From positions 1-36,058 of the forward strand of contig JANPLI010000070.1 in NCBI GenBank assembly GCA_031426455.1: 36,058 nt of DNA, given 5' to 3'. This DNA is from JANNMJ01 sp031426455. GTDB lineage: Bacteria > Bacteroidota > Bacteroidia > Cytophagales > Hymenobacteraceae. Below the pieces are notes generated by a model, which was not told the DNA's origin, made no database searches, and worked only from the letters and a program-made list of their open reading frames with translations. Position numbers and translations under genes: made by a program. Of this stretch, positions 24,091-31,859 are shown one piece after another. Every line of letters starts with the position of its first letter. Within the stretch, counting starts at the first letter, position 1.

Positions 24091-24555
24091 ATGATGACCC
24101 CCAACGACCACCTCCCGGACCCGCGCGAAGACGACGATGACGCCGCCGACGATCCCCTCACCGATGGCCTCGAAGATGACGACATCTCCCTGCCGCCCGC
24201 GCCGCTCGATGTGTCGGCCCGTCAAAATCTGCTTTTCATCGAAGCGACGGCCGCGCTGCTGGGTAATAAGGCCGGCGTAACGCCCGCCGAAGGCCTGAAA
24301 AAGCTCGAAATGTGGGACTCCATCCTCGAAGATTCTACCAAGGCGGGCCTGGGTAAAATCCGGCAGGATTTCCGCATCTTGCAGGAACAGCTTTCCTCGC
24401 CCACGCCGGACGGCCACCTCATTGCGCTGGCCATTGCTTCGCTGGCCGACGAAAGCCAGAAAGTGGGCAACGCGACCGTCGATAAAAAGTACGAAGAGCC
24501 GTTGCAAAAGCTTTCCGAGGCCCTGCTGAAACTGGGTTCCTCGTTGTCGAAGTAA
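24091..24555 (+). CDS. Acidic protein of unknown function
   Basis: 154 residues starting at the first of two adjacent ATGs (24091, 24094). The N-terminal 40 residues are strongly acidic (REDDDDAADDP, GLEDDD). The rest is predicted helical: LLFIEATAALLGN, EGLKKLEMWDSILED, LIALAIASLADESQK, and a final amphipathic helix. There are no cysteines, signal or membrane segment, so it is cytoplasmic. I recognise no domain family. It converges on the TonB gene with only 9 bases between stop codons. The 242-base gap before it contains no gene; I see a T-rich stretch near 23943 and no clear promoter. Confidence 0.65.
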   Translation: MMTPNDHLPDPREDDDDAADDPLTDGLEDDDISLPPAPLDVSARQNLLFIEATAALLGNKAGVTPAEGLKKLEMWDSILEDSTKAGLGKIRQDFRILQEQLSSPTPDGHLIALAIASLADESQKVGNATVDKKYEEPLQKLSEALLKLGSSLSK

Positions 24556-24564
24556 GCGGCCGCC

Positions 24565-25386
24565 TTACCTCACCACGAACGACACCGGCAGCGAGAAATA
24601 TACTTTCACGGCGCGCCCGTTTTGGCGGCCCGGCGTGAAACGCGGCAATGCCCGCACCACGGCCAGGGCGGCCTCGTCGCAGCCGGCCCCGATGCCGCGC
24701 ACCACTTCCGGGTGCTGCACGGCGCCGGTTTCGTCCACGATGAACTTCACGTACACCTTGCCTTCTACGCTATTGCGAATGGCGAGGGGCGGAAATTTGG
24801 TGTGGTGCGCCACAAATAGCCGCAGCGCTTCCAGCCCACCGGGAAATTCCGGCATCTGTTCGCTCCAGGCCAGGGGCACGTCGCTGGGTTCCGCAGGAGC
24901 CGCGGCGGGCGCCTCGACTACGGAAAGGGTGGCCGGCGTTTCCGCGCCATCGGTCACGGTCGTCGGCCCCAGGTTAGTGGCTTCGTTGGCCTGCGCCATC
25001 GTGGTGAGCGCGGCTACGGGTTCGGGAGCCGCGTCCCTGATCACGCGCGGCGGCGTGAACTGCTTGGTATTGACGTGCGTGATGGGCGGCGCGGGGGTTA
25101 CCGTCACGGGCACCTCTATCGGCGGCATTTCCGTCAAAACGTAGTCTTCGTTCGGCGTCAGTACCGGCCCTGCGGGCGCGGGCGCCTCAGTACCCGTCAG
25201 CCAGCCACTGACGACGGGATAGAGCGGAATCAGCGCGCACAGCAGGAGCATTCCGGCCACCGAGCGTTTGAGGCGCTGCTCGTACGTGCGGCGCAACTCG
25301 AAAGCCCCGTAGGCCTGATTGCGGTGTTCGAAAATAATTTCGTCGAGGGTGGCGCGGCGCAGCCCGCGCAGGTCAAGAGCAGTCAT
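24565..25386 (-). CDS. TonB-family energy transducer
   Basis: 273 residues. The N-terminus (LDEIIFEHRNQAYGAFELR) is the usual start of Bacteroidota TonB proteins, followed by a membrane segment at about 44-63, a Pro/Ala/Thr-rich periplasmic linker (about 65-180), and a TonB C-terminal domain (about 190-273) with EFPGGLEALRLFVAHH, IRNSVEGKVYVKFIVDETG and ALPRFTPGRQNG. It would couple the proton motive force to outer-membrane transporters through ExbB/ExbD, which are not in the window. It is divergent from the M61 peptidase gene. Confidence 0.9.
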   Translation of the reverse strand: MTALDLRGLRRATLDEIIFEHRNQAYGAFELRRTYEQRLKRSVAGMLLLCALIPLYPVVSGWLTGTEAPAPAGPVLTPNEDYVLTEMPPIEVPVTVTPAPPITHVNTKQFTPPRVIRDAAPEPVAALTTMAQANEATNLGPTTVTDGAETPATLSVVEAPAAAPAEPSDVPLAWSEQMPEFPGGLEALRLFVAHHTKFPPLAIRNSVEGKVYVKFIVDETGAVQHPEVVRGIGAGCDEAALAVVRALPRFTPGRQNGRAVKVYFSLPVSFVVR

Positions 25387-25495
25387 CGGACAGGAAGGCC
25401 GAAGGGGGGATGTAAACCCCTGCGGGCTATCGGAACGATGCGGGTGGTGGATTTATTGCACGGCCCGCCAACGTGCGGCGGGCTACATTTCGGCC

Positions 25496-27238
25496 GTGAT
25501 TCAGTACTACCTCTCCCGTCCGCAGCCGCTGACCGGCTACCTTCAGCTTCAAATGACGTTTGCCGCCGAAGCGGCGGCCCTGGTGGCGCTTCAGTTGCCC
25601 GCCTGGCGCCCCGGCCGCTACGAGCTGCAGAATTTCGGGCAGAAAATTCGCGCCCTGACCGTCACGGACGCCGCTGGCCAACCGCTGGCGGTGCGCAAGG
25701 TGACGAAAGACCGCTGGGAAATTGCGTCGGTCGGGGCCGATGCGCTGGTCGTCAGCTACGAATTCTACGCCCACCAGCTCGATGCCGGTGGCTCGTGGGC
25801 CGACGAAGACCAGGTTTATCTCAACCCCGTCAATGCGCTGCCGCTGGTGGTGGGGCGCGAAGCCGAAAGCTGCCGCCTGACGCTGGATATTCCTGTTGAC
25901 TGGCTGATAGCCTGCGCGTTGCCGGTAGTCGCGGCTGATTCCGGGCACGCGCGAACGCTGCTGGCGGCGTCCTACGACGAACTGGCCGACTCGCCGCTGA
26001 TGGCCTCGCCCACCTTGCAGCACCTGACCTATGACGTGGGCGAAACCGCCTTTCACGTCTGGGTGCAGGGCGCCACGGGCCCGTTGCCGGCGGAGCGGCT
26101 CACCGCCGATTTCCGGGCGTTCAGTGAAACGCAGGTGGCGCTGTTTGGCGGCTTTCCGTGCCCGGCGTACCACTTTCTGGTGCAGCTGCTGCCCGTGCGC
26201 TTCTACCACGGCGTCGAGCACACGGCGTCCACGGTGCTGGCGCTGGGGCCGAGCGAGCAGTTGGGCACCTGGGGGCTGTACAAGGAGCTGCTGGGCGTAG
26301 CCAGTCACGAGCTGTTCCACGTCTGGAACGTGAAGCTGATCCGGCCCGCTGAGCTGCAACCTTACGACTACGCGCGGGAGCAATATTTCCGCACTGGCTA
26401 CGTGGCCGAGGGCCTGACCACTTATTACGGCGACCTGTTGCTGGCCCGGGCCGGGGTGTTCAGCCCGGAGCAGTACCTGGCCGAACTGAACACCACGCTG
26501 CGCAAGCATTTCGACGACGACGGCGCGCGCTTTCTGTCCGTGGCCGATGCCTCGATGGACCTCTGGCTCGATGGCTACAAAGCCGGCGCGCCCCACCGCA
26601 AGGTGAGCATCTACCACAAAGGCGCGCTGGCGGCATTGCTGCTGGACCTGCAACTGCGGGCCGAAACCGGTGGGCAAAAATCGCTTGACGACGTGATGCG
26701 GGCGCTCTGGGTCGAATTTGGCCAGACCGGGCGGGGCTACACCGCCGTCGATTACCGCCGGGTGGTGGAAACCGTGGCTGGCCAGTCACAGGACGCCTAC
26801 TTCGCCGATGTCATCGAAGGCACCGCGCCGCTGGAACCGTTGCTGACGGCCGCGCTGGCGCCGTTTGGCTATCAGTTGCGGGTGGAAGAAAACCTTGCGC
26901 GGGCTGAGGGGCACTTCGGTTTCCGCCTGAATCAGCAGAAGGAGCTACCCGACGTGATCGCCATCGCGCCGGCCTCCCCGGCCGAAAGCGGGCTGGCGCT
27001 CGAAGATGAAGTGGTGGCGCTGAACGGCCGCAAAGTCGAAAACAACCTTCAGTTGCTGCTGCACGAAGCCGGCGATAGCGTGGAACTGACCGTTTTCCGG
27101 CAGAAACGCCTGCTCGCGGTGCGGCTGCAAGCCACGGGCGCGCGGTTTTTCAGGAAGCTGAGTATCGAACCGGATTTGGGGGCTTCGGACGCGGCCCGGG
27201 CGTGGGGGCAGGCCTGGTTTTCCGGCGGGCGGGCGTAG
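25496..27238 (+). CDS. M61-family glycyl aminopeptidase with PDZ domain
   Basis: 580 residues from the GTG at 25496, which gives MIQYYLSRPQPLTGYL, the normal family start; the frame stays open upstream but carries no homology. TACATTTC (25484-25491), one mismatch from the -7 element, lies just before, so the message may be nearly leaderless. The N-terminal beta domain (residues 1-190) is followed by the metallopeptidase with zinc motif HELFH (271-275) and third ligand Glu305 (AEGLTTYYGDL). A PDZ domain covers about 480-560 (VIAIAPASPAESGLALEDEVVALNG). No signal peptide is seen, so a cytoplasmic location is likely. Confidence 0.88.
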   Translation: MIQYYLSRPQPLTGYLQLQMTFAAEAAALVALQLPAWRPGRYELQNFGQKIRALTVTDAAGQPLAVRKVTKDRWEIASVGADALVVSYEFYAHQLDAGGSWADEDQVYLNPVNALPLVVGREAESCRLTLDIPVDWLIACALPVVAADSGHARTLLAASYDELADSPLMASPTLQHLTYDVGETAFHVWVQGATGPLPAERLTADFRAFSETQVALFGGFPCPAYHFLVQLLPVRFYHGVEHTASTVLALGPSEQLGTWGLYKELLGVASHELFHVWNVKLIRPAELQPYDYAREQYFRTGYVAEGLTTYYGDLLLARAGVFSPEQYLAELNTTLRKHFDDDGARFLSVADASMDLWLDGYKAGAPHRKVSIYHKGALAALLLDLQLRAETGGQKSLDDVMRALWVEFGQTGRGYTAVDYRRVVETVAGQSQDAYFADVIEGTAPLEPLLTAALAPFGYQLRVEENLARAEGHFGFRLNQQKELPDVIAIAPASPAESGLALEDEVVALNGRKVENNLQLLLHEAGDSVELTVFRQKRLLAVRLQATGARFFRKLSIEPDLGASDAARAWGQAWFSGGRA

Positions 27239-27242
27239 CGTG

Positions 27243-27250
27243 TAGCTTTG
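27243..27250 (+). promoter_or_regulatory. Exact -7 element TAGCTTTG upstream of fabI
   Basis: TAGCTTTG fits TAnnTTTG fully and directly follows the stop codon of the peptidase gene. A TTT at 27218-27220 is the closest -33 candidate. The leader to the ATG at 27312 would be about 55 bases. Confidence 0.45.
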
Positions 27251-27311
27251 TCGGCGCAAACCCTGCGGCAGTGGCCCGGAGGCCCACCGTTACATCTCCC
27301 TCTCTTTTTTT

Positions 27312-28133
27312 ATGGCTTATAATCTGCTGGCCGGTAAGCGCGGCATCATCACGGGCGCCCTCAACAAAGACTCCATTGCCTGGAAAGTGGCCCAGCGCTG
27401 CCACCAGGAAGGCGCCACCTTCGTGCTGACTAATGCCCCGCTGGCGATGCGGATGGGCGAAATTAACGCGCTGGCCGAAGAAACCGGCGCCGCCGTGATT
27501 CCCGCCGACGCCACCGATATGGCCGACCTCACGAAGCTCTTCAGCGGCGCCCAGGAGCAGTTGGGCGGCAAAATCGACTTCGTGCTGCACTCCATCGGGA
27601 TGAGCCCGAATATTCGTAAAGGCAAGGAATATGGCGAGCTGAACTACGACTGGTTCCAGAAAACACTCGACGTGTCGGCCCTTTCGCTGCACAAGATGCT
27701 GGCGGTGGCCGAAAAACTCGATGCCCTGAGCGAGTGGGGTTCCGTGGTGGCGCTGTCGTACATCGCCGCCCAGCGCGTTTTCCCGGATTATACGGATATG
27801 GCCCAGGCTAAGGCAATGCTCGAAAGCATCGCCCGGAGCTACGGCTACCGCCTCGGCAAGCAGAAAAACGTGCGCGTGAACACGGTGTCGCAGTCGCCGA
27901 CGAAAACCACCGCCGGCACCGGCATCGAAGGCTTCGACGTGATGTACAACTATGCCGACGCGATGGCCCCGCTCGGCAACGCTTCGGCCGATGCCTGCGC
28001 CGATTACTGCGTCGCGCTCTTCTCGGACCTGACGCGCTACGTCACGATGCAGAACCTGCTCCACGACGGCGGCTTCGGCCAGGTGGGCATCTCAGAAAGC
28101 GTCATCGAGCTGATCACGCCGAAGGGCGCGTAA
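27312..28133 (+). CDS. fabI: Enoyl-[acyl-carrier-protein] reductase (NADH), FabI type
   Basis: 273 residues. The enzyme reduces enoyl-ACP in the last step of each fatty-acid elongation round. The Bacteroidota version is easily recognised: GIITGALNKDSIAWKVAQRC (11-30) as the nucleotide site, VLHSIGMSPN (91-100), then SYIAAQR with Tyr150 and PDYTDMAQAKAML with the catalytic Tyr160 and Lys167 in the Y-x6-K spacing of FabI. The C-terminus VRVNTVSQSP and MQNLLHDGGFG are also typical. It has its own promoter element and a hairpin terminator, so it is probably monocistronic. It is the usual target of triclosan-type inhibitors. Confidence 0.95.
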   Translation: MAYNLLAGKRGIITGALNKDSIAWKVAQRCHQEGATFVLTNAPLAMRMGEINALAEETGAAVIPADATDMADLTKLFSGAQEQLGGKIDFVLHSIGMSPNIRKGKEYGELNYDWFQKTLDVSALSLHKMLAVAEKLDALSEWGSVVALSYIAAQRVFPDYTDMAQAKAMLESIARSYGYRLGKQKNVRVNTVSQSPTKTTAGTGIEGFDVMYNYADAMAPLGNASADACADYCVALFSDLTRYVTMQNLLHDGGFGQVGISESVIELITPKGA

Positions 28134-28157
28134 AAGCCTGTCCCACTCTCAAAATCA

Positions 28158-28189
28158 AAGCAGCCCGGCCCATCAGGACCGGGCTGCTT
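28158..28189 (+). terminator. Hairpin terminator after fabI
   Basis: AAGCAGCCCGG (28158-28168) pairs perfectly with its complement at 28179-28189, loop of 10 bases, 24 bases after the stop codon. The T tract is weak (TTGCGTTT). Confidence 0.65.
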
Positions 28190-28193
28190 GCGT

Positions 28194-28343
28194 TTAGGCG
28201 CCTATTCTTTGCAACGCTTCGGCAGGTGGCAACACCGGCAGCGCGCTGAGGGCAAAGCCGCGCGGGTCGCGGGTGATGATGGCTTCAATGGCGGGCACGG
28301 CGCAGGCGGTGAAATACTGGAGGGCGTCTTTCAGACCAGTGAA
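28194..28343 (-). pseudogene. C-terminal remnant of a PIN-domain (VapC-like) toxin
   Basis: On the minus strand the frame reads GLKDALQYFTACAVPAIEA, IITRDPRGFALSALP, VLPPAEALQR and then TAA (28194-28196). This is the recognisable end of a PIN ribonuclease: Asp in KDALQ and Asp in TRDP are the third and fourth acidic positions of the active site. There is no start codon and a TAA stands in frame at 28344-28346, so about two thirds of the gene, including the first catalytic Asp, is missing. No antitoxin gene is left beside it. It marks a deletion junction near 28344. Confidence 0.7.
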
Positions 28344-28375
28344 TTAGCCGGACCGGACCGCAGACCGAATGCGCG

Positions 28376-28546
28376 CTAAAACAAATCAAGCAGTTGCAGC
28401 CGGAAGTAAATGTGCATCGGGTTGCAGAGGTGAGCAGCCAGGCCGGGAAATGGGAGGAAAAGCATCGCAGCAAGGAAAAAACCGGTCGCCGGATTGGCCA
28501 CCGATACCAGGCTTACGCGCCGAGCGGCGGTAGGTTCCGTCGCCAT
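28376..28546 (-). CDS. Possible 56-residue membrane peptide
   Basis: ATG at 28544-28546, 21 bases after the stop codon of the DinB-like gene on the same strand. The start is polar (MATEPTAARR), then a hydrophobic segment of about 20 residues (TGFFLAAMLFLPFPGLAAHL), then NPMHIYFRLQLLDLF and a TAG. No family is recognised. It could be a real small membrane protein co-transcribed with the DinB-like gene, or the tail of a gene truncated by the same event that cut the PIN gene. Evidence is limited to the frame, the hydrophobic segment and the position. Confidence 0.3.
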   Translation of the reverse strand: MATEPTAARRVSLVSVANPATGFFLAAMLFLPFPGLAAHLCNPMHIYFRLQLLDLF

Positions 28547-28567
28547 CTCCGGACCTCAGGTCAGGCA

Positions 28568-29089
28568 TCACGGCGCCACGTCGCCCAGTACCAGTCGCAG
28601 GTGGGCCAGGTGGTGCCGGCCGTGCCAGGCGTAGAGGCCGACGTACTGGTGCAGGCTGACCACCCCCAGGTCCGGGTGGCGCACGGTGCGCTGCCACTGC
28701 GCCTCGGTGAGGGCCGCGAGGATGGTGGTCCAGCGCAGATGCACGTTGGCCAGAATCGCCACTGATGGCCCGACGGGTAGCGCTGAATCCGGCAACTCGG
28801 CCCACCGGGCCTCCTGGTAAGTATTCACCAGCGGCTCCGGTTGCGTCAGCGCCAGCTTGTAGCGCACGTAGGCGTTGAGGTGCGAATCGGCGAGGTGATG
28901 CACCACCTGCCGCAGCGACCAGCCGCCGGGGCGGTAAGGGGTGTCGAGCTGCGCGTCGGTGGCGCCCTGCACCAAGCGGTGAAGTTGTTCGGGCAGCGCC
29001 GCGACGTCGGCCACGGCGCGGGCACGGTCGGCGGCGGAAATGGGAACGGCTACGTCGAAACGGCCGATGGGGTAGGCGAGCGGGTCCAT
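28568..29089 (-). CDS. DinB/YfiT-family metal-dependent protein (BstA-like thiol transferase)
   Basis: 173 residues, the usual YfiT length. Typical segments are YPIGRFDVAVPISAADR at the start, PYRPGGWSLRQVVHHLADSH (51-70), and YAWHGRHHLAHL (153-164). His65, His156 and His160 take the places of the zinc ligands of B. subtilis YfiT. Close relatives are annotated as bacillithiol S-transferases; Bacteroidota of this group are known or suspected to make bacillithiol, so detoxification by thiol conjugation is a reasonable inference. The ATG at 29087-29089 is well placed. It follows the SulP-carbonic anhydrase gene on the same strand, 47 bases downstream. Confidence 0.85.
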   Translation of the reverse strand: MDPLAYPIGRFDVAVPISAADRARAVADVAALPEQLHRLVQGATDAQLDTPYRPGGWSLRQVVHHLADSHLNAYVRYKLALTQPEPLVNTYQEARWAELPDSALPVGPSVAILANVHLRWTTILAALTEAQWQRTVRHPDLGVVSLHQYVGLYAWHGRHHLAHLRLVLGDVAP

Positions 29090-29136
29090 TCGTCAGGGGA
29101 AAGTGAAACGGCAGCGAATGTAGGCCATCGGCCGCC

Positions 29137-31473
29137 TCAGTGCCCGTCTCCGGCGATGCCGGCCGTGAGGCGGAACAGGTCGTCGTCGCGGTGCAGGAGG
29201 TCGCGGACATCGATTTCGAGGTCGCGCAGCAGCCCCTCGCGGATGTCGTAAACCCAGCCGTGCACGTGCTGGTGTTCCTTGCCGGCCCAGGCCTGCTGCA
29301 CGAACGACGTTTTGCAGAGGTTGTACACCTGTTCCTGAATGTTCAGTTCCACGAGGCGCCGGAAGCGGTCCGATTCGTTGGGCAGGCGTTGCAGCTCCTC
29401 GCGGTGCAGGCGCATCACGTCGCGGATCGGAATCAACCACTTGTTGATCAGCCCCAGGTCCTGGCGTGCCATGGCGGCCCGGATGCCGCCGCAGCCGTAA
29501 TGGCCCACCACCACGACGTGCTGCACTTTCAGGGCCGTGATGGCGTATTGGATGACGCTCAGGGCGTTGAGGTCGGTGGGGATGACCAGGTTGGCGATGT
29601 TGCGGTGCACGAAGATCTCGCCGGGGTTGGTGCCGGTCATCGTGTCGAGGGTGACGCGCGAATCGGAGCAGCCGATGAACAGAAACTGCGGGCTTTGGCC
29701 GCGCGCCATATCGGTAAAATAGGTGGGCGAGAGCCGTAATTTTTCGGCCACCCAGTGCCGGTTGTTAGCGAACAGTTCGTGGTAGCGCGTCAGGTCAGCG
29801 TCGGCAGGTACGGGCGGCGGCGTTGGGGCGTCCAGCAGTTCGGTAACTGGGTTGGAAGCCAGGCTGCGGGCCACGTCGAGGGCCGGGGCAGCGGCATAGC
29901 GGCCGGTAGCCGACGCGCCCGGGCCGGGCAGGAAGGTCAGATGAATATTGCGGAGACGCGCGGTTTCGCGGAAGTTCTCGATGGTTTCCACCACGTCGTA
30001 ATCGATGTACGACGACTGCCGTCCGTCAATCTGCACCACCGAGTCATCGGGCAACTGGTCGAGGATGGTGATGATACTGGCCTTGTTGAGAAAAGAAACG
30101 TGGTCGGCCAGATTGATCGTGATGGCGTCGGTGATGCCCGGCGTGGGGTCGCGGCGGAAGAAGAACGTCGTGCGGAAGTTAGCCCGCAGAATGAAGAACA
30201 GGCCGACGACCACCCCGATGCCGATCCCGATGAGCAGGTCCGTGAGCAGCACGGCCACGATGGTGGTGATGAAAGGCAGAAATTGATTCAGGCCCAGCCG
30301 CCACAGCTCCCCGTAAAGGGCTGGCTTGGTGAGCTTGTAGCCTGTGAAGAGCAGAATGCCGGCCAGCGCGGCCAGCGGAATGCGGTTCAGCAGGCCCGGA
30401 ATCAGCACCACGCAGCCCAGCAGCAAAATGCCGTGGACGATGGCCGCGTGCTTGGTACGCGCGCCGGCCGTCAGGTTCACCGACGAGCGCACGATCACAC
30501 TCGTGACCGGAATGCCGCCCAGCAGCCCGCTGATCAGGTTGCCGACGCCCTGGGCTTTCAGCTCGCGGTTGGCGGGGGTGCGACGGTGCAGCGGGTCGAG
30601 CTTGTCGGTGGCTTCGACGTTGAGCAGCGTTTCCAGCGACGCCACGATGGCAATCGTGAGGGCCGCGAGCCAGACCTGCGGTTGCCCCAGCCCGGTGCCG
30701 AAGGCGGGCAGCCGCAGCAACGCCCCCGCGCCCCCCGTAGCCGGTCCGCCCAGCAGCACAGGTAGTTGCACCAGCTGCCGGGTGTTGAGGGCCAGGTCCG
30801 GAAACTGCCCGCTAAACACGGCGTTCAGTCCCACGCCCACCAGCACGGCGACCAGCGCGCCGGGCACGTTGCGGCCTACCCAGGTGCGCGCCACCGCGGG
30901 CCGGGCCCAAAGCAACAGAATGATCAGCGAAGCCAGCGTAATGAGACTGGCACCCAGCGTGAAAGCGTGGAAGGCCCGGCCAATTTCTGAGAAAGTAGTG
31001 GCCCCGTCGGGCTGAAAGAAGGCAAAGTCGCCCTCGGCGTCGGCGTCATAGCCCACGGCGTGCGGAATCTGCTTCAGAATCAGCGTCAGCCCGATGGCGG
31101 CCAACATTCCTTTGATGACCGCCGACGGGAAATAGTTGGCAATGGCGCCGGCCCGCGCGAAGCCGAACGCCACTTGCAGGGCGCCGGCCAGCATCACGGC
31201 CACCAGAAAGGTTTCAAAGGTGCCCAGCTTGAGGATGTTGGCCGCCACGATGGTCGTCAGCCCCGCTGCCGGGCCGCTGACACTCAGGCTGGAGCCGCTC
31301 AGCAAACCCACGATCAGCCCGCCCACCACGCCGCCGATGATGCCCGCCAGCGGCGGCGCCCCGGACGCCAGCGCAATGCCCAGGCACAGCGGCAGCGCCA
31401 CCAGAAACGTGACGAGCCCGGCGCGAAGGTCGGCGGGCAGGGTTTCGGGCAGGGACGAAGCAGAACGGGTCAT
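29137..31473 (-). CDS. SulP anion transporter fused to STAS and beta-carbonic anhydrase domains
   Basis: 778 residues. Residues about 12-445 are a SulP transporter with 10-14 membrane segments (LVTFLVALPLCLGIALASG, SGPAAGLTTIV, NVEATDKLDPLHRRTPANRE). Residues about 465-545 look like a STAS domain (VVQIDGRQSSYIDYDVVE). Residues about 560-775 are a complete beta-carbonic anhydrase with zinc ligands Cys602, His658 and Cys661 and the Asp604/Arg606 pair (CSDSR, HYGCGG, GEIFVHRNIANLV). The logical function is uptake of bicarbonate (or sulfate) coupled to CO2/bicarbonate interconversion at the inner membrane. Such fusions have been reported in other bacteria. The ATG is at 31471-31473. Confidence 0.92.
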   Translation of the reverse strand: MTRSASSLPETLPADLRAGLVTFLVALPLCLGIALASGAPPLAGIIGGVVGGLIVGLLSGSSLSVSGPAAGLTTIVAANILKLGTFETFLVAVMLAGALQVAFGFARAGAIANYFPSAVIKGMLAAIGLTLILKQIPHAVGYDADAEGDFAFFQPDGATTFSEIGRAFHAFTLGASLITLASLIILLLWARPAVARTWVGRNVPGALVAVLVGVGLNAVFSGQFPDLALNTRQLVQLPVLLGGPATGGAGALLRLPAFGTGLGQPQVWLAALTIAIVASLETLLNVEATDKLDPLHRRTPANRELKAQGVGNLISGLLGGIPVTSVIVRSSVNLTAGARTKHAAIVHGILLLGCVVLIPGLLNRIPLAALAGILLFTGYKLTKPALYGELWRLGLNQFLPFITTIVAVLLTDLLIGIGIGVVVGLFFILRANFRTTFFFRRDPTPGITDAITINLADHVSFLNKASIITILDQLPDDSVVQIDGRQSSYIDYDVVETIENFRETARLRNIHLTFLPGPGASATGRYAAAPALDVARSLASNPVTELLDAPTPPPVPADADLTRYHELFANNRHWVAEKLRLSPTYFTDMARGQSPQFLFIGCSDSRVTLDTMTGTNPGEIFVHRNIANLVIPTDLNALSVIQYAITALKVQHVVVVGHYGCGGIRAAMARQDLGLINKWLIPIRDVMRLHREELQRLPNESDRFRRLVELNIQEQVYNLCKTSFVQQAWAGKEHQHVHGWVYDIREGLLRDLEIDVRDLLHRDDDLFRLTAGIAGDGH

Positions 31474-31510
31474 CGGTGGGAGTAAGGCGTAATCAGGCGC
31501 GAAAATTACG

Positions 31511-31524
31511 GCTGTCGGCTGTCG
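31511..31524. repeat. Two 7-bp units GCTGTCG
   Basis: GCTGTCG twice in a row, in the intergenic space upstream of the SulP gene. The unit fits GCTNNNN as in the array at 10805-10839. Confidence 0.5.
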
Positions 31525-31667
31525 GGCAGACCCGTCAGGTGCTGCTTCTGAGCGTGCAGAACTTGGCTCTAGCGCGGTTACAGACCTGGTGTACGGTGCC
31601 GCCCCGAAAGGTGACCCGATGGTGGGGCTGAAGTTTTGAGCAAAGACGCTGAAATCGCTTTGGGTGT

Positions 31668-31737
31668 TTAGGTATTAGGTTTTGGGGTTTAGGTTTTGGG
31701 GTTTAGGGCTATCGGTTTGCCCAACACCCAAAACCTG
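31668..31737. repeat. G-rich telomere-like tandem repeat with an inverted partial copy
   Basis: The 14-base unit TTTTGGGGTTTAGG occurs twice without a gap (31681-31694 and 31695-31708), preceded by a degenerate copy (31668-31680). AACACCCAAAACCT at 31724-31737 is a near-complement of the repeat, so the region can fold back. The plus strand has enough G runs for a two- or three-tier quadruplex. Confidence 0.8.
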
Positions 31738-31859
31738 CCATAACGGCTCTACGGGTTTCGAGGGTAAAGGCAAACGGCTTGCGGCCAAAAAAGGGGGCGC
31801 CGCTGCCGCCCGCCCCGCCCCGGGCGCAACTCCCCCGCCCCGGCCCGTATAAGGCGGCG

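Larger units (their letters stand above)
31474..31859. other. 386-base intergenic region with repeats, no gene seen
   Basis: It separates the divergent SulP-carbonic anhydrase and patatin genes. It holds a short heptamer repeat (31511-31524) and a G-rich telomere-like tract (31668-31737). I see no convincing promoter and no coding frame I trust; the frame of the patatin gene is open back to 31779 but lacks a signal-peptide-compatible start before 31860. Confidence 0.6.

Noticed and set aside
25427..26677. 416-codon open frame antisense to the M61 peptidase
   Set aside because: The sense frame has the HELFH zinc site and PDZ domain; the antisense frame shows no family features.
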